Below are positions 8,315-16,445 of a DNA stretch of 42,990 nt, in pieces. The notes under the pieces are model-generated. The model worked only from the letters and a program-made list of their open reading frames with translations. It had not been told where the DNA came from and did not search any database. A program made the translations under genes and the position numbers. The stretch comes from CAYOPZ01 sp964406005 (GTDB lineage Bacteria > Bacteroidota > Bacteroidia > Bacteroidales > SM23-62): the NCBI GenBank assembly GCA_964406005.1, contig CAYOPZ010000024.1, positions 1 to 42,990 of the forward strand. The letters run 5' to 3'. Numbering within the stretch: position 1 is the stretch's first letter; each line of letters opens with the position of its first letter.

Positions 8315-9808
8315 TTAATTTTTGATCAAAGACCGGTTGTTTTCAAAATCATACAGGGAGATCATACGCAGGGAATACCAGGTGGTCCAGAAATCCATCA
8401 GCGCCAGGATGTAATCCTGTTTGGCCAGGTCTTTTTCCTTCTGTGCAATGGTGTATTCCGTGAGGTTTATGTCTCCTGCGATATATCGCTTACGGGCGAT
8501 CTCGTACCTTTCGGCAGCCACCTTGTCGGCTTCCCTGGTATAATCAATGAAATTGCGGAGCATCTCCAGGTTCCGGCAATCGGTGACCACTTCCTGTTCC
8601 ATGATCAGGGTCTCCTGCCGGACGGTGTATTCCACCAGTTTCAGGTTGGCCTCTGCGGTTTTCCGGGCGGCTTTGGACCTGCCCCAGTCAAGGATCGGGA
8701 TCATGATGCCCACATTCACGGTTCCTGAAGGCCCCGGATTATTATAGATATCAGGGATATTCGCTGCAATATTGCTGCTTCCGTAACTCATATACAGGTC
8801 CAGATTGAAGTTGTTTTCCCGCCTGGCCCTTTCCATATCCCGCCTGGCTTCCAGCAGTTGCTGCCTGAATTCAAGGGCCCGGTGGCTGTTCTCCCGTGCC
8901 AGAGAGAGGGCCAGGGAGTCATCGATGCTAACCTCAGGTATCCGGTCGGGAAGTTCCAGATAGAGGTTCTCCATGGCAGGGAGTCCGGTATAGGACATGA
9001 GCTCGAGCTGCCGTGTTTCGATTGAGAGCATGGCCCTGGCCTTTGATTTGGTGGCAGCCAGTGCCCCGTGCTCGAGCTGGAGCAGCTCATTTTTAGAGAT
9101 CCTTCCCATTTCGTACCGTTCCTTTCCGATTTCCAGTATCTGTTCGGCATTGTTGCTGTTGACTTCAGAAATGTTCATGCTGATCTGGGCCAGCAGCAGG
9201 TTGAAATACTTTACTACCGTATTGTAAGCCACCTTTTCATTGGATTCGGTGTATTCCCTTATGGATGCTTCATATTTCAGGGGTTCCAGTTGCTTCATCC
9301 ATTTGAGCTCGTTGAAGCTGAAAACGGGCTGCCGGAAGCCGAAATAATAGGGAGATCCGTTATAGCTGTTCGAGTTTTGCTCGAACTCATCTATCCGTGT
9401 AAGGCCGGAGCTAAGGAATATCTTTCCCCCGGTCAGTGCAATATTTTGTTCCAGGGTAAGGTCAAGGTTTGACTGAGCCTGGTTCACGGTCTTGAAGGAA
9501 ATACTACCGTCGTTCTGGAGTACGGGAATGCTGGTGTTCTGGTAGAACGGAAGGGTCGAATTCAGCACAAGCCTGGGTCTGAGTTGTGACCTGAAGGACA
9601 TGTACTGCCAGTATTTGTTCTCCCTGCCGGTAGTGTTCTTCATCGATTCCGGGGAGTGTTCCAGGGCATAAAGGATCAGTTCATCCATGGAATAGCTTTG
9701 TCCCCAGACCGTGCTTCCATATCCGAAGAGCAGCAGATGGAGAGCCAGGAACATGGCTGCTTTTCTGTAAGCCCGTATTTTTATCCGGTACATCACGATG
9801 CTCTTCAT
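8315..9808 (-). CDS. TolC-family outer-membrane efflux channel
   Basis: Outer-membrane channel/periplasmic tunnel of a tripartite exporter, 497 residues. A signal peptide is present: basic KIRAYRK, then AAMFLALHLLLFGYGSTVWG before QSYS. Met6 (9793) could also be the start. The mature protein shows the two-fold TolC repeat: long helical stretches (about 190-280 and 405-480), each ending in patterns such as EIGKERYEMGRISKNELLQLEHG and EIARKRYIAGDINLTEYTIAQKEKD, which are classic OEP-domain helices. Beta segments between them (FGFRQPVFSF; TVNVGIMIPILDWG) match the barrel strands. It lies 9 bases after the adaptor gene in the same operon. Confidence 0.95.
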   Translation of the reverse strand: MKSIVMYRIKIRAYRKAAMFLALHLLLFGYGSTVWGQSYSMDELILYALEHSPESMKNTTGRENKYWQYMSFRSQLRPRLVLNSTLPFYQNTSIPVLQNDGSISFKTVNQAQSNLDLTLEQNIALTGGKIFLSSGLTRIDEFEQNSNSYNGSPYYFGFRQPVFSFNELKWMKQLEPLKYEASIREYTESNEKVAYNTVVKYFNLLLAQISMNISEVNSNNAEQILEIGKERYEMGRISKNELLQLEHGALAATKSKARAMLSIETRQLELMSYTGLPAMENLYLELPDRIPEVSIDDSLALSLARENSHRALEFRQQLLEARRDMERARRENNFNLDLYMSYGSSNIAANIPDIYNNPGPSGTVNVGIMIPILDWGRSKAARKTAEANLKLVEYTVRQETLIMEQEVVTDCRNLEMLRNFIDYTREADKVAAERYEIARKRYIAGDINLTEYTIAQKEKDLAKQDYILALMDFWTTWYSLRMISLYDFENNRSLIKN

Positions 9809-9817
9809 ACTTTTATT

Positions 9818-11071
9818 TCATTTGAGCCTGATTTCCTCGTGGTTCTCAAGCCTCGACAGATCTGAAATAACGATCTGCTCGCCCGGGGACAATCCTTCAA
9901 TGATCTCCACATATTCGATATTGCTTTTACCGAACCGGACCTCTCTTTTCAGCAAACGTTTCCCCTGGACTACAAAGACCGCCTGTGTGGCCCCGCCCCG
10001 GTAGAAAGGCCCGTTTTGTACCCGTACCACCGAATCGCTGAAGGAAGTGATCACGTAGAGATCTGTTTTCAGGTTCGGTCGAAGCAGGGGATGGTTCTTC
10101 TCGTACAACCTGACTCTGAACTGTACGGTATTATTGGTGATGGCCGGGGATATGCTGGTGATCTGCCCCCTGACATGTTCCCTTTCGCTTAACCGGACCT
10201 CGATCTCTGTACCGGGACGTATGGAAGAGGAATACCGGTCCGGTATCGTCCCTTCCATCTCGTAGCTTTCAAGGTTCGCGATCTTTACCAGTTCGGTACC
10301 TTTGGCCACCACCTTGCCGATCTGATTGTCGATCCAGGTGATGACACCCTTTTTATCGGCAATGATGGTGGAGCGGACAAGCGTTTCTTCCAGTTCTTCC
10401 ACATTTTTTGCCTGGATGTTGATCTCATAGTTTAACCCCGTCAGGTCGGCAACCATTGATTTTTTACTGTTATCGACGGTTTGCCGGAGCTGTTCAAGTT
10501 CCAGGGTGGCGATTTTAAGGTTTAACCTGGCATTTTCGATTTTTTCCCGTGTTCCTCCGCCGATGCTGTCCAGGTACTCTTCCTGTCTCAATTCATTCTC
10601 CAGGCTTTCCACATTTAATTCCTTGATCCGCGATCTGGCCTGAAGATCGATCAGGCTTCTTTCCAGCTCAAGTTTCCTTTGTTCCACATTGTTCCGGCGC
10701 AGGGCCAGTTCATCTTTCATGTTGGATAACTGGGATTCCAGTGCCCGTGTATCCAGTTCAAGAATGGTGTCCCCGGGCGATACGGCGTCTCCCAGGCCGC
10801 GATGAATAGTAAGTATGGCCGAGGCTGCCGGACTGGTCCTGATCTCTTCAAATTCAGGCCTGACATTCCCTGAAGCTGCCAGCGCAGCCAGCATTTCCCC
10901 GTTTTCAACGGTTGCCAGGGCGATGTCATCCATGGGTAAGGAGGGCCTCAGGAAAACCCGGATCAGGATGACAGCGAGGATGAATACCGATACACCGGCT
11001 ACGATCCTGATCCGGAAATTCCTTCGGCGTTTTATCTTGACGGCAGCAGATAGTTCACGGTCCATAGACAT
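9818..11071 (-). CDS. HlyD/MacA-type periplasmic adaptor, first gene of the export operon
   Basis: Membrane-fusion protein joining the inner-membrane permeases to the TolC-type channel. From Met at 11071 it has a basic cytoplasmic tail (KIKRRRNFRIR), one membrane helix (about 21-41), a barrel/lipoyl half (VRPEFEEIRTSPAA...), a long coiled-coil hairpin (about 110-215, with LRRNNVEQRKLELERSLIDLQ and ARLNLKIATLELEQLRQTV), the second lipoyl half (STIIADKKGVITWI), and the beta-barrel and membrane-proximal parts. The reading frame is open back to an ATG at 11107, but the sigma-54 promoter predicts transcription from about 11100, so 11071 (or 11065) is the better start. No good SD is seen. It is the operon's promoter-proximal gene. 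Confidence 0.93.
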   Translation of the reverse strand: MSMDRELSAAVKIKRRRNFRIRIVAGVSVFILAVILIRVFLRPSLPMDDIALATVENGEMLAALAASGNVRPEFEEIRTSPAASAILTIHRGLGDAVSPGDTILELDTRALESQLSNMKDELALRRNNVEQRKLELERSLIDLQARSRIKELNVESLENELRQEEYLDSIGGGTREKIENARLNLKIATLELEQLRQTVDNSKKSMVADLTGLNYEINIQAKNVEELEETLVRSTIIADKKGVITWIDNQIGKVVAKGTELVKIANLESYEMEGTIPDRYSSSIRPGTEIEVRLSEREHVRGQITSISPAITNNTVQFRVRLYEKNHPLLRPNLKTDLYVITSFSDSVVRVQNGPFYRGGATQAVFVVQGKRLLKREVRFGKSNIEYVEIIEGLSPGEQIVISDLSRLENHEEIRLK

Positions 11072-11110
11072 AGATGAAAAATAAGGGAAATGAAGTTTCA
11101 GGTCCACGGA

Positions 11111-11126
11111 ACCAAATCCCGTGCCA
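11111..11126 (-). promoter_or_regulatory. Sigma-54 (-24/-12) promoter of the export operon
   Basis: Read on the minus strand the sequence is TGGCACGGGATTTGGT, which fits the RpoN consensus TGGCACG-N4-TTGCW at every fixed position except one (GG for GC at -12). The expected start is near 11100, about 30 bases before the adaptor ATG at 11071. The same operon encodes a sigma-54-dependent activator. No TAnnTTTG housekeeping box is seen in this spacer. Confidence 0.72.
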
Positions 11127-11184
11127 TTAGATAAAGCACAGATATACAGTAAAATGAATTATTTAAAGCAGGAGAAGGACTGTT

Positions 11185-11211
11185 CCAGAATGGACACACT
11201 GTCCATTTTGG
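11185..11211. promoter_or_regulatory. 27-base palindrome, candidate enhancer (UAS) for the response regulator
   Basis: Arms CCAGAATGGACA and TGTCCATTTTGG are separated by CAC. The inner 8 bases of each arm (AATGGACA/TGTCCATT) pair perfectly, and the full 12-base arms differ by one base. The centre is about 98 bases upstream of the predicted sigma-54 start site, within the usual range for NtrC-type enhancers. It is the only strong palindrome in this spacer. A TetR-like operator cannot be ruled out, but no such regulator is encoded nearby. Confidence 0.65.
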
Positions 11212-11223
11212 ATCAAAAGAGAT

Positions 11224-11325
11224 ATACCCATCCCGGACAGCAAACCCGGCCTGTCGACCTGGCAGGACATTTTTTTGTGTGAGTTCGACGGGCCCGCAGC
11301 TCGCGGAGTATTGCCGTAACCGTCG
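11224..11325 (+). pseudogene. Degraded fragment of a yjbQ gene (direct repeat, copy 2)
   Basis: In one frame the fragment reads IPIPDSKPGLSTWQDIFLCE, then FDG, matching the C-terminal signature of the intact YjbQ protein (IPILDGKLGLSTWQDIFLCE). Three substitutions relative to the intact gene change amino acids (Leu to Pro twice, Gly to Ser). A one-base deletion near 11291 shifts the frame, and TAA follows about ten codons later. There is no 5' part of the gene and no start. The match stops at about 11325, just before the queG stop codon at 11333-11335. It has no coding function and marks a past duplication or insertion. Confidence 0.9.
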
Positions 11326-11332
11326 TAGCGTC

Positions 11333-12286
11333 TCAGGACTGCGTAATAAAGTCGATGTTTCTTCTCAGGCCGGAATATTTGGCCCGCTTCACGGCGGACC
11401 CTTCGAACATCCGGTCATATTTTTCCTTATCGAGTTCCAGCCATTCCCTGCGGGAAATATCCAGGAGCCCGGGCAGCGGTTTCAGCCAGGGTTCGTCATG
11501 GGGACCGGCATTGTGGTTCCAGGGACACACATCCTGGCAGATGTCGCACCCGAAAACCCGGTTTTCCATTTTCCCGGCGAATTCGTCCGGCAGTTTTTCC
11601 TTCCTGTATTCAATGGTCAGGTAGGATATGCAGCGCCTGCTGTCGACCGTTTTGTCCGCCACGATGGCTCCGGTGGGACAGGCATCTATGCACCTGGTGC
11701 AATCCCCGCAGTAATCCCCGACCGGTTTATCGTATTGAAGTTCAAGATCGGAAATGATCACACCGATAAAAAAGAAAGATCCGTTTTTCCGGTTCAGCAA
11801 AAGGGAGTTTTTACCGATCCAGCCCAGCCCGGCATTCCTTCCCAGGGCCCGCTCCAGTACCGGGGCCGAATCCACGAAGCACCTTCCGTTTACGGGCCCC
11901 GTTTCGCTTTCGATGGCCGCAAGGAGCTGCCTGAGCTTTTTCCTGATGATGCGGTGGTAGTCTTTTCCATAGGCATATTTTGAAATCCGGGGAGCCTGCG
12001 GGTCAGCTTGTTTGGCGTTGGTGAAATAATTGTGCAGGACAACGATCACAGATTTTGCACCTTCTGACAGCAAAACGGGGTCCAGTCTTTTTTCAAGGTG
12101 ATTTTCCATATATCGCATGTCACCGTGGTACTGGTTTTCCAGCCACGACCTGAGCCGGGGGGATTCTTCCGTCAGCTTTTCGGCACGGGTGATCCCGCAA
12201 TCCAGGAATCCCAGCTCCAGGGCTTTATTCTTGATTTGCAGGGATCGTTTCCCGGGTGAGTTCAAGATCAGGTAATTAGATGGCAT
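11333..12286 (-). CDS. queG: Epoxyqueuosine reductase
   Basis: Cobalamin- and iron-sulfur-dependent enzyme for the last step of queuosine synthesis in tRNA, reducing epoxyqueuosine. 317 residues, a normal core length. The catalytic Asp lies in FVDSAPVLERA (Asp139). Two [4Fe-4S] clusters are ligated by Cys193, Cys196, Cys199 and Cys203 (CGDCTRCIDACPTGAI) with Cys219, Cys247, Cys250 and Cys254 (CISYL; FGCDICQDVCPWN). It is the last gene of the SUF run, 6 bases after the DUF59 gene, so the cluster-assembly genes and an iron-sulfur enzyme are probably co-transcribed. Its 3' end faces the yjbQ remnant. Confidence 0.96.
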   Translation of the reverse strand: MPSNYLILNSPGKRSLQIKNKALELGFLDCGITRAEKLTEESPRLRSWLENQYHGDMRYMENHLEKRLDPVLLSEGAKSVIVVLHNYFTNAKQADPQAPRISKYAYGKDYHRIIRKKLRQLLAAIESETGPVNGRCFVDSAPVLERALGRNAGLGWIGKNSLLLNRKNGSFFFIGVIISDLELQYDKPVGDYCGDCTRCIDACPTGAIVADKTVDSRRCISYLTIEYRKEKLPDEFAGKMENRVFGCDICQDVCPWNHNAGPHDEPWLKPLPGLLDISRREWLELDKEKYDRMFEGSAVKRAKYSGLRRNIDFITQS

Positions 12287-12292
12287 ACAAAT

Positions 12293-12616
12293 TTAAAGAA
12301 GCCCGAGCTCCAGCTTAGCTTCTTCGGAAAGCTTGGATTCATCCCAGGGGGGATCAAAAGTAAGCTTCAGGTCCGCACTTTCCACTCCTTCAATGGCTTC
12401 CACCTTCTGCTGCACTTCCGCCAGCAGCTCGTCGGCAATCGGGCAATTGGGTGCGGTAAGGGTCATTGTAATGCTGACATGATTGTCGTCATCCACATCA
12501 AGATTATAGATCAGCCCCAGGTCATATATATTCACCGGTATTTCCGGGTCGTATATTCCTTTCAGCACGTTAATGATTGCGCCCTCTATCTGAAGAAATT
12601 CATCGTCGTGTGTCAT
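12293..12616 (-). CDS. sufT: SufT-like MIP18/DUF59 family iron-sulfur assembly protein
   Basis: Small (107 residues) member of the DUF59/PaaD/MIP18 family, which helps mature iron-sulfur proteins. Motifs: VLKGIYDPEIPVNIYDLGLIY near the N-terminus, then MTLTAPNCPIADEL with the conserved Cys58, and a DPPWDESKLSEEAKLELGLL tail typical of SufT-like members. The frame is open to an ATG at 12679, but that would run deep into sufE and adds residues unlike the family (MHWPIRQNWPG...), so Met at 12616 is chosen. This leaves 25 bases between the genes. It sits between sufE and queG. Confidence 0.93.
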   Translation of the reverse strand: MTHDDEFLQIEGAIINVLKGIYDPEIPVNIYDLGLIYNLDVDDDNHVSITMTLTAPNCPIADELLAEVQQKVEAIEGVESADLKLTFDPPWDESKLSEEAKLELGLL

Positions 12617-12641
12617 ATTTTTCAATTTTATCAGCGATTGT

Positions 12642-13076
12642 TCATTTCCGGGCCAGTTTTGTCTTATAGGCCAGTGCATAGAGTTTCATCTGTTTTACCA
12701 TGGCCCACAGTCCGTTCGACCGTGTGGGAGAAAGGTTTTCGCTCAGGCCGATCCGGTCGATGAAAAACAGGTCGGCATCCACGATCTCAGCGGGCTCCCT
12801 TCCCGATAGCACCCGTATCAGGAGGGATACGATCCCTTTTGTGATGACTGCATCGGAATCCGCCCTGAAGAGAACACGGTTGCCGTCCATTTCCGCATGC
12901 AGCCACACTTTTGACTGGCAGCCGTTGATGAGGTATTCGCTGGTTTTGAATTTCGGGTCCAGCAGGGGCAGGCCGGCATTCATTTCGATCAGGTAATTGT
13001 ATTTGTCGAGCCAGTCATCGAAAACCTCGAATTCCGTAACAATCTCTTCCTGTATTTCTGCAATTGTCTTACTCAT
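12642..13076 (-). CDS. sufE: SufE sulfur-transfer protein
   Basis: Accepts persulfide sulfur from SufS and passes it to the SufBCD scaffold. 144 residues, normal for SufE. The active cysteine is Cys53 in YLINGCQSKVWL, matching E. coli SufE Cys51. Later family segments include SDAVITKGIVSLLIRVLSGREP and LSPTRSNGLWAMVKQMK. Its ATG overlaps the sufS stop by four bases (ATGA), indicating translational coupling. The presence of SufE rather than SufU is usual for this phylum. Confidence 0.97.
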   Translation of the reverse strand: MSKTIAEIQEEIVTEFEVFDDWLDKYNYLIEMNAGLPLLDPKFKTSEYLINGCQSKVWLHAEMDGNRVLFRADSDAVITKGIVSLLIRVLSGREPAEIVDADLFFIDRIGLSENLSPTRSNGLWAMVKQMKLYALAYKTKLARK

Positions 13077-14302
13077 GTTTTTTCTCCGAACATTTCCATT
13101 ACCCTGTAAAGTCCCTCGTGAAGGCGGTCAATTTCTTCAGTGGTATTGTAGAAAACCAGCGAGGCCCGCATTGTTCCGCTTATCTTGTAATGATCCATAA
13201 CGGGCTGCGCGCAAAGTGCACCGGTACGCATCGCAATGCCCATCTTGTCGAGTACCATCCCGGCATCATACGGATGAATCTTGTCCAGCAGGAAAGACAG
13301 GATACAGATTTTCTGCCTGGCCCTGCCGTACAGTTCGAGCCCCGGCACAGACATCAGCTTCATGGTGCCATACTCGAGAAGATGATCCTCATGCTGCCTG
13401 ATGTTCTCAAGACCTATCCCGCTGATGTAATCCAGCGCACTCGCCAATCCTGCCACACCCACATAATTCATTGTGCCTGCTTCAAATTTGAAAGGAAGTT
13501 CATTATAGGTGGTTTTTTCAAAGGTGACGCAGTCCACCATTTCTCCGCCTCCCCGGCAGGGCGGCAGTTCGTACAGCCATTTTTCCTTTCCGTACAGCAC
13601 CCCGGTACCGTTGGGACCGTAGACCTTATGTCCTGAAAAAACATAAAAATCACAGTCAAGTTCCTTTACGTCGATCTTCTCATGCTGAATCGCCTGGGCC
13701 CCGTCAAGAAGGACAGGGATGTTCCGGGCATGTGCCCTGTCTATGATGGTCTTTACGGGATTGATTGTTCCGAGTGTGTTTGAAATATGCGTGGCGGCAA
13801 CGATTCTTGTCCTCTCGGACAAAAGTTCATCGAATTCCTCCATGATCAGCTCACCCTTTTCATCGAAAGGAAGCACCCTGAGTTTCGCGCCTTTCCGCTG
13901 ACACATCATCTGCCAGGGAACAATGTTGGAATGGTGTTCCATTTCCGTGACAAGGATCTCATCCCCTTCCCTGATATATCTTTCACCGAATGAAAATGCG
14001 AGCATATTGATGGAATCCGTGGTGCCGCTGGTAAAGATCACCTCGTTGGTGGAGGCTGCATTGATAAAGCCCCGGACGGTCTCCCTCGCCTTTTCATACG
14101 TTTCAGTCGATCTGTCGCTTAAAAAATGAATGCCCCTGTGTATGCTTGCATTCTTTTCCTGGTAGTATTTTCGGACAGTATCGATCACAACCGCCGGTTT
14201 TTGCGTGGTGGCCGCATTGTCTAAATAAACGAAGGGCCTGTCATATACCTTCCTGGAAAGTATGGGAAAATCCTGCCTTATTTTCTCGACATTGAAAGCC
14301 AT
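13073..14302 (-). CDS. sufS: Cysteine desulfurase, group II
   Basis: Pyridoxal-phosphate enzyme that takes sulfur from cysteine for cluster assembly. 409 residues. The PLP lysine is Lys226 in FSGHKVYGPNGTGVLYG, and the persulfide-carrying Cys364 is in MRTGALCAQPVMDHY; both have the same numbers as in E. coli SufS. TEMEHHSNIVPWQ and AATHISNTLGTINP are further family motifs. It lies 5 bases after sufD and overlaps sufE by four bases. The group II type fits the SufE partner. Confidence 0.97.
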   Translation of the reverse strand: MAFNVEKIRQDFPILSRKVYDRPFVYLDNAATTQKPAVVIDTVRKYYQEKNASIHRGIHFLSDRSTETYEKARETVRGFINAASTNEVIFTSGTTDSINMLAFSFGERYIREGDEILVTEMEHHSNIVPWQMMCQRKGAKLRVLPFDEKGELIMEEFDELLSERTRIVAATHISNTLGTINPVKTIIDRAHARNIPVLLDGAQAIQHEKIDVKELDCDFYVFSGHKVYGPNGTGVLYGKEKWLYELPPCRGGGEMVDCVTFEKTTYNELPFKFEAGTMNYVGVAGLASALDYISGIGLENIRQHEDHLLEYGTMKLMSVPGLELYGRARQKICILSFLLDKIHPYDAGMVLDKMGIAMRTGALCAQPVMDHYKISGTMRASLVFYNTTEEIDRLHEGLYRVMEMFGEKT

Positions 14303-14307
14303 GCAAA

Positions 14308-15666
14308 TTATTCCGGAATGTGAATTTCACTTTGGTTAAGTGAGCAATTATTGCATCTCGACAATTCCCCCCGCAGCCTTTTATCGACCAGGTAGCTCAA
14401 CCTGTCTTTCAGGGGCTTGACCCGGATGTTGTCAATGATTTCATAGGCGAAAGCGTAGAGCATGAGCAATCTTGCTTCCTTGCGCGGAATTCCCCGGGAT
14501 TGCATATAGAACAGGGCATTTTCATCAAGCTGTCCGGTTGTGGCGCCATGACTGCATTTCACATCGTCTGCATAGATCTCGAGCTGGGGCTTTGAATGCA
14601 TCCTTGCTTCATCGGATATGAGTATGTTGTTGTTTGTCTGATATGCCATGGTTTTCTGGGCATCCTGACGTACCAGGATCCTTCCGTTGAACGCCCCGGT
14701 CGCCTGGTCGTCAAGCACCCCTTTGAAAAGCTGTGTACTTGTACAGTGGGGCCTGGCATGGTCTATGTTCACAAAATTGTCGATGTGCTGGTTCCGGTCT
14801 GCAAAAAACAGACCGTAGGTCTGGTTCTCGCATCCTTCCGCATTCAGCAGGACATGCGTATTGTTCCGGATCAGGCCTCCGTGCAGGCTGACCGTACTGG
14901 CGTTTACAATGCTGCCGGATTCCTGGTGAACGAACATGTTTGTGACAAGGTTGGAATGCAGGTGTTCATTCTGAACCCTGGAATAATTGAAATTCACACC
15001 CTGGCCGGCATAAATCTCCGTAACCGAATTGGTCAGGAAACGGAAGGGTGACAGGGTGTGGTCACAGACAATGACGTTTGCCTGTGAACCCTCTTCAAGG
15101 ATGATCAGGTTGCGGTAATGAAGCAGGGTGTCCAGCGTGGTCATGGGAAGATGGACCACCTGTATGGGCGTTTCCAGAACCTGACCGCGGGGTATGTACA
15201 AGAACAGCCCGTCCATGGCAAATGCCGTATTCAGTGCAACAAGTCCGTCAGACCCGGTGCCCGCATACTTTGCGTAGTGTTCCTTCACCAGGCCGGGATA
15301 TTGCCTCATGGCTTCAGACAGGCTTCCGACCAGGATCCCGTTGTCGAGCTTCGTCAGCTTTGCTTCCCTGTCAAGGTAAAAACCGTTCAGGATGATCTCG
15401 AGGCGGGTTCCAAGATCGGGGACGTCGCAGGTAAAAATGTCATTTACATTGAAATCGATCTTGCTCGGCTGGAACAACATGGAATAATCCGGCTCGAAAA
15501 GCTTTTCCATAGAGGTATACCTGTACAGTTCATTCTTCCTGTCGGGCAACCCGGTCTTTCCGAAATGATCAATGGCATCATGACGGATATCCATCAGGAA
15601 GGAAGGAGATGTCTTCTCCAGCAGCTTTTCATTCTGCCTGAATATGTTTACATATTCCTCATTCAT
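14308..15666 (-). CDS. sufD: SufD scaffold subunit
   Basis: Forms the SufBC2D scaffold on which clusters are built. 452 residues. The C-terminal core is a parallel beta-helix, with the conserved His373 in KCSHGATTGQLDENALFYMQSRGI, equivalent to E. coli SufD His360, which sits opposite the SufB cysteine at the assembly site. It is preceded by sufC with a one-base overlap (TAATG) and followed closely by sufS. The extreme C-terminus carries a small Cys-containing tail (SRCNNCSLNQSEIHIPE), which I have no function for. Confidence 0.96.
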   Translation of the reverse strand: MNEEYVNIFRQNEKLLEKTSPSFLMDIRHDAIDHFGKTGLPDRKNELYRYTSMEKLFEPDYSMLFQPSKIDFNVNDIFTCDVPDLGTRLEIILNGFYLDREAKLTKLDNGILVGSLSEAMRQYPGLVKEHYAKYAGTGSDGLVALNTAFAMDGLFLYIPRGQVLETPIQVVHLPMTTLDTLLHYRNLIILEEGSQANVIVCDHTLSPFRFLTNSVTEIYAGQGVNFNYSRVQNEHLHSNLVTNMFVHQESGSIVNASTVSLHGGLIRNNTHVLLNAEGCENQTYGLFFADRNQHIDNFVNIDHARPHCTSTQLFKGVLDDQATGAFNGRILVRQDAQKTMAYQTNNNILISDEARMHSKPQLEIYADDVKCSHGATTGQLDENALFYMQSRGIPRKEARLLMLYAFAYEIIDNIRVKPLKDRLSYLVDKRLRGELSRCNNCSLNQSEIHIPE

Positions 15667-16418
15667 TACCTGCCGTTTAGATTTCTAATCCAGTCATAAC
15701 CTTTTTCTTCCAGTTCCAGTGCAAGTTCTTTCCCGCTTGATTTGACAATACGTCCGTCATACAGAACATGAACGTGATCGGGTATGATATATTCGAGCAA
15801 GCGCTGGTAATGTGTGATCACAATGATCGCATTATCCTTGTTTTTGAGGGTATTCACACCCTTGGCCACAATTTTCAATGCATCTATATCCAGTCCGCTG
15901 TCGGTTTCATCGAGAATGGCCAGTCTGGGCTCGAGCAGGGCCATCTGAAAAACCTCGTTCTTTTTCTTTTCGCCCCCGGAAAAGCCTTCGTTCACAGAAC
16001 GGTTGGTAAGCTGCGAGTCAAACTCCACCAGCTCCTTTTTTATTCGCATGTATTTCAGGAAATCACCGGCCGACAAGGGTTCTTCACCCCTGTAGATCCT
16101 TTGTTCGTTAAGCGCGGTTTTCATGAAATTCACCATGCTGACGCCCGGTATCTCGACCGGATACTGAAATCCCAGGAAGATCCCCTTTTTGGCCCTTTCC
16201 TCGGGATCCATCTCGAGCAGGTCCTCTCCCATGTATTTCACCGAACCGTGATTTACTTCCATCATATCCCTTCCTGCAAGGACAGCAGCCAGTGTGCTCT
16301 TTCCGGAACCGTTGGGTCCCATGATGGCATGAACTTCCCCTGCTTTCACTTCCAGGCTGATGCCGGTAAGTATCTCTTTCCCTGCAATCGATACTTTTAA
16401 ATCCTTTATGGTTAACAT
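15666..16418 (-). CDS. sufC: SufC ATPase of the Fe-S scaffold
   Basis: ABC-type ATPase that drives structural change in SufBCD. From Met at 16418 the protein has 250 residues and begins MLTIKDLKVSIAGKEIL, the usual family start; the frame is open 8 codons further to 16442. Walker A is GPNGSGKST (34-42), the signature is FSGGEKKKNEVFQMA with the SufC-typical Lys run, Walker B is LAILDETDSGLD, and the switch His is in ITHYQRLLEYI. It lies between sufB and sufD. Confidence 0.97.
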   Translation of the reverse strand: MLTIKDLKVSIAGKEILTGISLEVKAGEVHAIMGPNGSGKSTLAAVLAGRDMMEVNHGSVKYMGEDLLEMDPEERAKKGIFLGFQYPVEIPGVSMVNFMKTALNEQRIYRGEEPLSAGDFLKYMRIKKELVEFDSQLTNRSVNEGFSGGEKKKNEVFQMALLEPRLAILDETDSGLDIDALKIVAKGVNTLKNKDNAIIVITHYQRLLEYIIPDHVHVLYDGRIVKSSGKELALELEEKGYDWIRNLNGR

Positions 16419-16445
16419 GAATCCTTTTTTCTGGTTTGACATTTT

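Noticed and set aside
11072..11107. Upstream start for the adaptor gene at 11107
   Set aside because: The predicted sigma-54 start site at about 11100 lies downstream of this ATG, and the extra residues (MDLKLHFPYFSS) are unlike adaptor N-termini.
11108..11332. Insertion sequence or transposase remnant as the cause of the duplication
   Set aside because: No transposase-like frame, terminal inverted repeats or short target duplication was found in this spacer; only the palindrome, promoter and yjbQ fragment.
12617..12679. Upstream extension of the DUF59 gene into sufE
   Set aside because: It adds 21 residues with no family similarity and overlaps sufE by 38 bases; Met at 12616 gives the normal family start.
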